A stretch of DNA of 52,193 nt from a virus. The notes below the pieces were generated by a model. The model ran no database searches and was not told where the DNA came from. It saw only the letters and a list, made by a program, of their open reading frames with translations. A program made the position numbers and the translations under genes. Every line of letters begins with the position of its first letter. The first letter of the stretch is position 1. The stretch covers positions 1-52,193 of the IMG/VR virus record IMGVR_UViG_3300044568_005649. One strand, written 5' to 3'. This document shows positions 48,913 through 52,193 of the stretch, one piece after another.

Positions 48913-49383
48913 CTACCCCGCAACGTTCATTATGACTTCTAGGGCCCGCTCTACGACCTGCACGTTCTGCACGGTGTAGGTCATTCGGATCGCTATCTTT
49001 GCTACAGATTGAAACTCTGGATCGATGTGCTTTATCTCGAATGTGCGCAGCTCCACGTAGGGCATGAACTTGGACACGGCCGTCTTGATCCTCACCATGG
49101 CCTCCTCCTCCCAGATGGGCTGTGCTAGCTCATGGGTGAGGGGACTAAGGTTCGCACCAAAGTCATAGATGCCGACTCTCTCGCCATGGTTCGTCATGAC
49201 AAGATTCCTAAGATTGTCAGCTATTTGGTCGGCCAGACTGAAGTGCATCGATAGGAGGCCGCTTCCCGTATCGCCCAGCGTGAGGGGGGTCCGGATGCCG
49301 ATTGGGAGCTGTGGCGCGGATGACGTTCGATCTTGAACGCCGTCCTCCCTTCGAACGCCTACACTCTTGAAGTCTCTTGCCAC
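48913..49383 (-). CDS. Baseplate wedge protein (T4 gp25-like)
   Basis: 156 residues, ATG at 49383. The core IRTPLTLGDTGSGLLSMHFS, QIADNLRNLVMTNHGERVGI, YDFGANLSPLTHELAQPIWE and MVRIKTAVSKFMPYVELRTF match gp25/Gp W-type wedge proteins, including the GER...-FG-L pattern. It is slightly longer than T4 gp25 (132), mostly at the N-terminus. With gp6 it starts sheath assembly; adjacency of the two genes is the rule in T4-like phages. Confidence 0.92.
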   Translation of the reverse strand: MARDFKSVGVRREDGVQDRTSSAPQLPIGIRTPLTLGDTGSGLLSMHFSLADQIADNLRNLVMTNHGERVGIYDFGANLSPLTHELAQPIWEEEAMVRIKTAVSKFMPYVELRTFEIKHIDPEFQSVAKIAIRMTYTVQNVQVVERALEVIMNVAG

Positions 49384-49386
49384 GCT

Positions 49387-49650
49387 CTAACTAGCCACAA
49401 GAGAAACTCTGGGCATCATGTGACGCTGTTTCACAATCCGCTGCAAGGCCAGTCGACGCACGAATCTCTCGTTCTCGGCGCACCCGCTCGAGACGAAGAT
49501 GTATGTGCTCAAGCACAAGATCGTCGGCGCAAGGGGTGATCTGGACACTGTCGGGTTTGAGTGAACCGGTGTGCTGGCGGTACATGCGCTGGTCATGACG
49601 AAGGCACGATCTGTGGCATTGCTGTCTTTTACTGAGGTGTCACTCTTCAA
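49387..49650 (-). CDS. Small hypothetical protein upstream of gp25-like
   Basis: 87 residues if started at TTG 49650 (AAGG upstream). An ATG at 49596 would give 69 residues. The middle reads TVSRSPLAPTILCLSTYIFV and the C-terminus SSGCAENERFVRRLALQRIV, KQRHMMPRVSLVAS, which is a regular amphipathic, basic ending. The gene ends four bases before the gp25-like start. The ribosome site and start are uncertain. Role unknown; position suggests a minor baseplate component. Confidence 0.6.
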   Translation of the reverse strand: MKSDTSVKDSNATDRAFVMTSACTASTPVHSNPTVSRSPLAPTILCLSTYIFVSSGCAENERFVRRLALQRIVKQRHMMPRVSLVAS

Positions 49651-49660
49651 CGATGCCTTG

Positions 49661-49864
49661 TCACCACGTCTCCGGTAGGTTCGCCGCCCACTCGGCGCCG
49701 TTCGCGTCCGTGACGACGATGTGGCCTGGGCGGTCGGCGCGCTCGGGCTCGGGCGCGTACCCGGCCGCGACGAGGTCCGCGTGATGGACGAGCGGCGCTT
49801 CGATGCGGGTAGGGCTGTGCCCCTCGGCGGCGAGGGCTGCTACCCAGGCGACGGCGGGGCTCAC
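49661..49864 (-). CDS. Small hypothetical protein of the fibre module
   Basis: 67 residues starting at a GTG (49864) overlapping the upstream stop as GTGA. It reads SPAVAWVAALAAEGHSPTRI, with YAPEPERADRPGHIVVTDAN and GAEWAANLPETW at the end. The composition is GC-rich like the fibre genes and unlike the neighbouring baseplate genes. It could be a fibre assembly chaperone because of its place directly after fibre genes. This is inference only. Confidence 0.65.
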   Translation of the reverse strand: MSPAVAWVAALAAEGHSPTRIEAPLVHHADLVAAGYAPEPERADRPGHIVVTDANGAEWAANLPETW

Positions 49865-50835
49865 GCGTGCGCCAGAAAGATAGCGTCTTGGTCGGCTGAA
49901 GCCGAGCCGCTCACGAGGTAGCCGATGGTCGTCGCGCCCGAGATCAGCCGAGTCCCCGTCTTGCCGTCCGCAAACATGCTGACCTCTCGAAGGCGGCCGA
50001 GTGACGCGTCGTTGGGTGCGGCGGCCGTCGACCTGTAGTCGTAGGGGGCGCGGACGTACCGGCCCGAGCGCGTCTTGAGCGAGGTTGTCGTCAGCCCCAC
50101 AGTGGGGACAGCGCGACGGTTCATGGGGAGAAGCGCGCTCCCGCCGGGCGTAAAGATACCAGCGTGGTGCTGAGATGCGGTGACCGAATGGTCCAGGAAC
50201 GTGGAGGCCGTGTTCATCGCGCTACCGATGGCGCTGGTCGGGCCTGTAGTGATCATCCCGTAGATCTTGCCATCGCTCTCGGCATCGCTCGTTACGTCGG
50301 GGCTCTCGGGGTCGAGCAGGGCGCCTAAGAACACGCCGTAGATGCTGCCGCCGCCCGTCGAGATCAGCACGAGGACCGCCTCGGTCCCCTCGTACAGCCG
50401 GACGGTGCCAGCCCCGGACGCCGAGGCCCACACGCGCCAATACCCAAACGTCTGCCCTGACGTGAACGGGGAAGCGGCGTTCCACGAAGCAAACGAGCCC
50501 GCGTTCTTTACGACGTTCGCGTGAAGCGTGCCCGCGGCGGCCACATCAGGCACCGCCATCGTCTGTACCGGCACGGGGGCCACGGCTACACCCGCGAGGA
50601 TGACGCGAAGGTTGAGGGTATCGGTCGGCGGCGATGCGTAGCAGGCCTCCGTGACGCCGACGTTCTGATAGCGACTCCACGTCCAAGCGGACCCGCTACC
50701 CGGCGTCCGCGTCGTCGCGTCGTCGTAGGTGACCGCAAGCCCGAGGGTGTAGAGCGCGTCGAGGGCAGACGCCACGGTACCGGACGCGAAGGCCTGCGCT
50801 CCGACGTAGCGCCATGCGAGAGGGGCGAGACTCAT
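49861..50835 (-). CDS. Tail-fibre-module structural protein
   Basis: 324 residues from the ATG at 50835, which overlaps the fibre stop as ATGA; the frame is open to 50967 but through the fibre gene. It begins MSLAPLAWRYVGAQAFASGT, then has GSAWTWSRYQNVGVTEACYA, NVVKNAGSFASWNAASPFTS and SGQTFGYWRVWASASGAGTV, a beta-rich pattern. LLPMNRRAVPTVGLTTTSLK and RYVRAPYDYRSTAAAPNDAS follow. It is probably a distal fibre or tip protein. The type is familiar from phages as an unnamed structural protein following a collagen-like fibre. Confidence 0.75.
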   Translation of the reverse strand: MSLAPLAWRYVGAQAFASGTVASALDALYTLGLAVTYDDATTRTPGSGSAWTWSRYQNVGVTEACYASPPTDTLNLRVILAGVAVAPVPVQTMAVPDVAAAGTLHANVVKNAGSFASWNAASPFTSGQTFGYWRVWASASGAGTVRLYEGTEAVLVLISTGGGSIYGVFLGALLDPESPDVTSDAESDGKIYGMITTGPTSAIGSAMNTASTFLDHSVTASQHHAGIFTPGGSALLPMNRRAVPTVGLTTTSLKTRSGRYVRAPYDYRSTAAAPNDASLGRLREVSMFADGKTGTRLISGATTIGYLVSGSASADQDAIFLAHA

Positions 50836-52193
50836 ACGACGGTACCTGCCGAGGAGATGATGTTGGTGTAGGCGATGGAGAGGCCTTCGAGCGCGACGTA
50901 GGCGCCGTCCGGGGACACGACGAGGGCGAGCGAGAGGTAGGCGCCGACGACCGTGCTCCCGACGCACTTGAGCACTTGACCATCGGAGATCGCACCGAAG
51001 GTGAGCGTCGTCGGCCCACTCGTCTCACGTACGGCGGACGCGTAGGCGAGATCGATCGTGGGGTTGCCGGAGACGCCGGAGCCGTTGGAAACGGTGAGCT
51101 GCGCTGAGCCTACGGTGAGAGTGCGGGCGGCTGCGGTGCCCGAGCCGGTGCGCGCGACGAGACCGGTGGACGAGAGGGCTGCGTATCCGTCGAGGTCGGT
51201 GTCCCATGCCTGGACGTTGGTGCCGATCGCGAGGCCGAGCGTCGTCTGCGCTGTAGCAGCGTCTGTATCATCAAGAATGGTGCGCGCGAAGCTGGTGATT
51301 ACACTTTCTGCCCAAGTATCCAACGCCGTCGAGTAGATGAAGCGATCTGCAACTGTCCCGAGGGCAGCCAGGCTGGTGAGACCGGCGTCGTAGGCCTGAA
51401 CGTTGGTTCCGATGACGACACCGAGTGTGGTGCGTGCAGTGGCTGCGTCAGCGTCGTCGAGGAGGGTGCGAGCGAAGCTGGTGATCGTGCTTTCTGCCCA
51501 AGTGTCGACGCCTGTGGTGTAGACGATTCGATCTGCAGCCGTGCCGAGGAGCGAGAGCGATGCGAGAGTCGCGTCGTAGGCCTGGACGTTGGTTCCAATG
51601 GTGAGACCGATCGTGGTTCGTGCTGTGGCTGCATCGCTGTCATCGAGGAGTGATCGACCGAAGCTTGTGATCGTGCTTTCGGCCCAGGTGTCGATTCCAG
51701 TGGTGTAGACAATTCGGTCGGCGGTGGTGCCTAAGGCGGCAAGGCTGGTGAGGGTCGCGTCGTAGGCCTGGACGTTGGTGCCGATCGTGAGACCGAGCGT
51801 GGTGCGTGCGGTGGCTGCGTCAGCGTCGTCGAGGAGTGACCGCCCGAAGCTTGTGATCGTGCTTTCGGCCCAGGTGTCGATCCCGGTGGTGTACACGATC
51901 CGGTCTGCAGCCGTTCCAAGCGCTGAGAGGCTGGCAAGGGTCGCGTCGTAGGCCTGGACGTTCGTGCCGATGACGACGCCGAGAGTGGTTCGGGCGGTAG
52001 CTGCGTCAGCGTCGTCGAGGAGTGTGAGACCGTAGGCACTGGGTGTGACTCCTGCGACTTTGGCGACTGTCGGGTTTGGATACGTGCCACTAAGGTCACC
52101 TGCCGCAGCCCCGCTCGGAGCACCTCCCGATCCACCGCCTGCTGGTCCTGTTGGTCCTGTTGGACCTGTTGGACCTGTTGGACCTGTTGGACC
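50832..52193 (-). CDS. Collagen-like tail fibre protein (N-terminus off the right edge)
   Basis: 453 residues in the window. The open frame reaches the edge in GPT triplets. The order seen is six collagen-type triplets (GPT x5, GPA), a Gly/Ser linker, AAAGDLSGTYPNPTVAKVAG (a motif common after collagen in phage fibres), and five 62-residue repeats (LLDDADAATARTTLG, IGTNVQAYDATLASL, LGTAADRIVYTTGIDTWAES). The C-terminal domain contains TLTVGSAQLTVSNGSGVSGN and PTTLTFGAISDGQVLKCVGS. Collagen-like segments form trimers and the repeats build the shaft. It is most likely the receptor-binding fibre. Its real start lies beyond 52193. Confidence 0.9.
   Translation of the reverse strand, partial: GPTGPTGPTGPTGPTGPAGGGSGGAPSGAAAGDLSGTYPNPTVAKVAGVTPSAYGLTLLDDADAATARTTLGVVIGTNVQAYDATLASLSALGTAADRIVYTTGIDTWAESTITSFGRSLLDDADAATARTTLGLTIGTNVQAYDATLTSLAALGTTADRIVYTTGIDTWAESTITSFGRSLLDDSDAATARTTIGLTIGTNVQAYDATLASLSLLGTAADRIVYTTGVDTWAESTITSFARTLLDDADAATARTTLGVVIGTNVQAYDAGLTSLAALGTVADRFIYSTALDTWAESVITSFARTILDDTDAATAQTTLGLAIGTNVQAWDTDLDGYAALSSTGLVARTGSGTAAARTLTVGSAQLTVSNGSGVSGNPTIDLAYASAVRETSGPTTLTFGAISDGQVLKCVGSTVVGAYLSLALVVSPDGAYVALEGLSIAYTNIISSAGTVV
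51190..52050. repeat. 186-bp tandem repeats in the tail fibre gene
   Basis: The landmark ACGTT(G/C)(G/T)T recurs at 51214, 51400, 51586, 51772 and 51958, exactly 186 bases apart. Each unit encodes 62 residues of fibre shaft. Units differ by scattered silent and conservative changes; the one at 51214 (the most C-terminal) is the most diverged. Confidence 0.92.
52139..52193. repeat. 9-bp collagen-codon repeats at the right edge
   Basis: On the plus strand GGACCTGTT and GGTCCTGTT alternate to the end of the window. The minus strand encodes Gly-Pro-Thr triplets. The contig ends inside this repeat. Confidence 0.9.

Overview
The window is a 52 kb piece of a tailed-phage genome with a contractile (myovirus) tail and a T4-like head. 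T4-type families seen here are the gp17-like large terminase, gp20-like portal, gp21-like prohead protease, gp22-like scaffold, a major capsid protein, gp25-like and gp6-like baseplate wedge proteins, gp46/gp47-like recombination nuclease and a gp61-like primase. No bacterial housekeeping gene, rRNA, tRNA or integrase was found. Coding density is very high, and most neighbouring genes join by ATGA, GTGA, TGATG or TAATG start/stop overlaps. The base composition is GC-rich, most so at the two ends. The host cannot be read from the sequence. Both window edges fall inside low-complexity coding repeats, so the edge genes are partial.

Layout, with almost everything on the minus strand (transcription right to left). 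(1) 1-2813: a GC-rich accessory cluster of small proteins with a repeated C-terminal/ribosome-site module, an Ala/Gly repeat protein cut by the left edge, one apparent frameshift and a 26-codon ORF resembling the start of UvdE. It has its own AT-rich promoter-like region at 2820-2886. (2) 2939-6162: a second small-gene operon of two virion-like proteins, three members of a small paralogous family and several hypotheticals. It starts at a matching promoter-like element (6132-6162) and ends at a strong intrinsic terminator (2939-2974). (3) 6195-7607: a free-standing homing endonuclease just downstream of the capsid gene. (4) 7753-20295: the head and packaging block, in transcription order terminase, portal (with an HNH intein), a conserved hypothetical, prohead protease, four small proteins, scaffold, capsid. 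(5) 20370-25321: DNA metabolism, with a RuvC-like resolvase, primase, a single-chain SbcD-SbcC (gp47-gp46) fusion and a zinc-finger protein. (6) 25321-49650: tail, baseplate and fibre proteins, including two LamG-like proteins, two proteins with fibronectin-III-like domains, gp6-like and gp25-like wedge proteins. It is interrupted by three plus-strand virion genes (27734-31664). (7) 49661-52193: a GC-rich tail-fibre module with collagen-like GPT triplets and five 62-residue repeats.

How the genes fit together: terminase and portal pump DNA into a prohead built on the acidic scaffold and matured by the gp21-type protease. The SbcDC fusion, resolvase and primase serve recombination-dependent replication and produce packaging substrate. 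The baseplate and fibre genes build the adsorption apparatus. Two selfish elements, the portal intein and the endonuclease next to the capsid gene, sit in the essential head block.

Most notable: the portal intein, the SbcD-SbcC fusion, the plus-strand/minus-strand pair of related virion genes, the 'WVW' small-protein family, and the mosaic left end with shuffled C-terminal modules. No recognisable tail sheath, tail tube or neck genes lie in the window, so they must be elsewhere in the genome or too diverged to recognise by eye.
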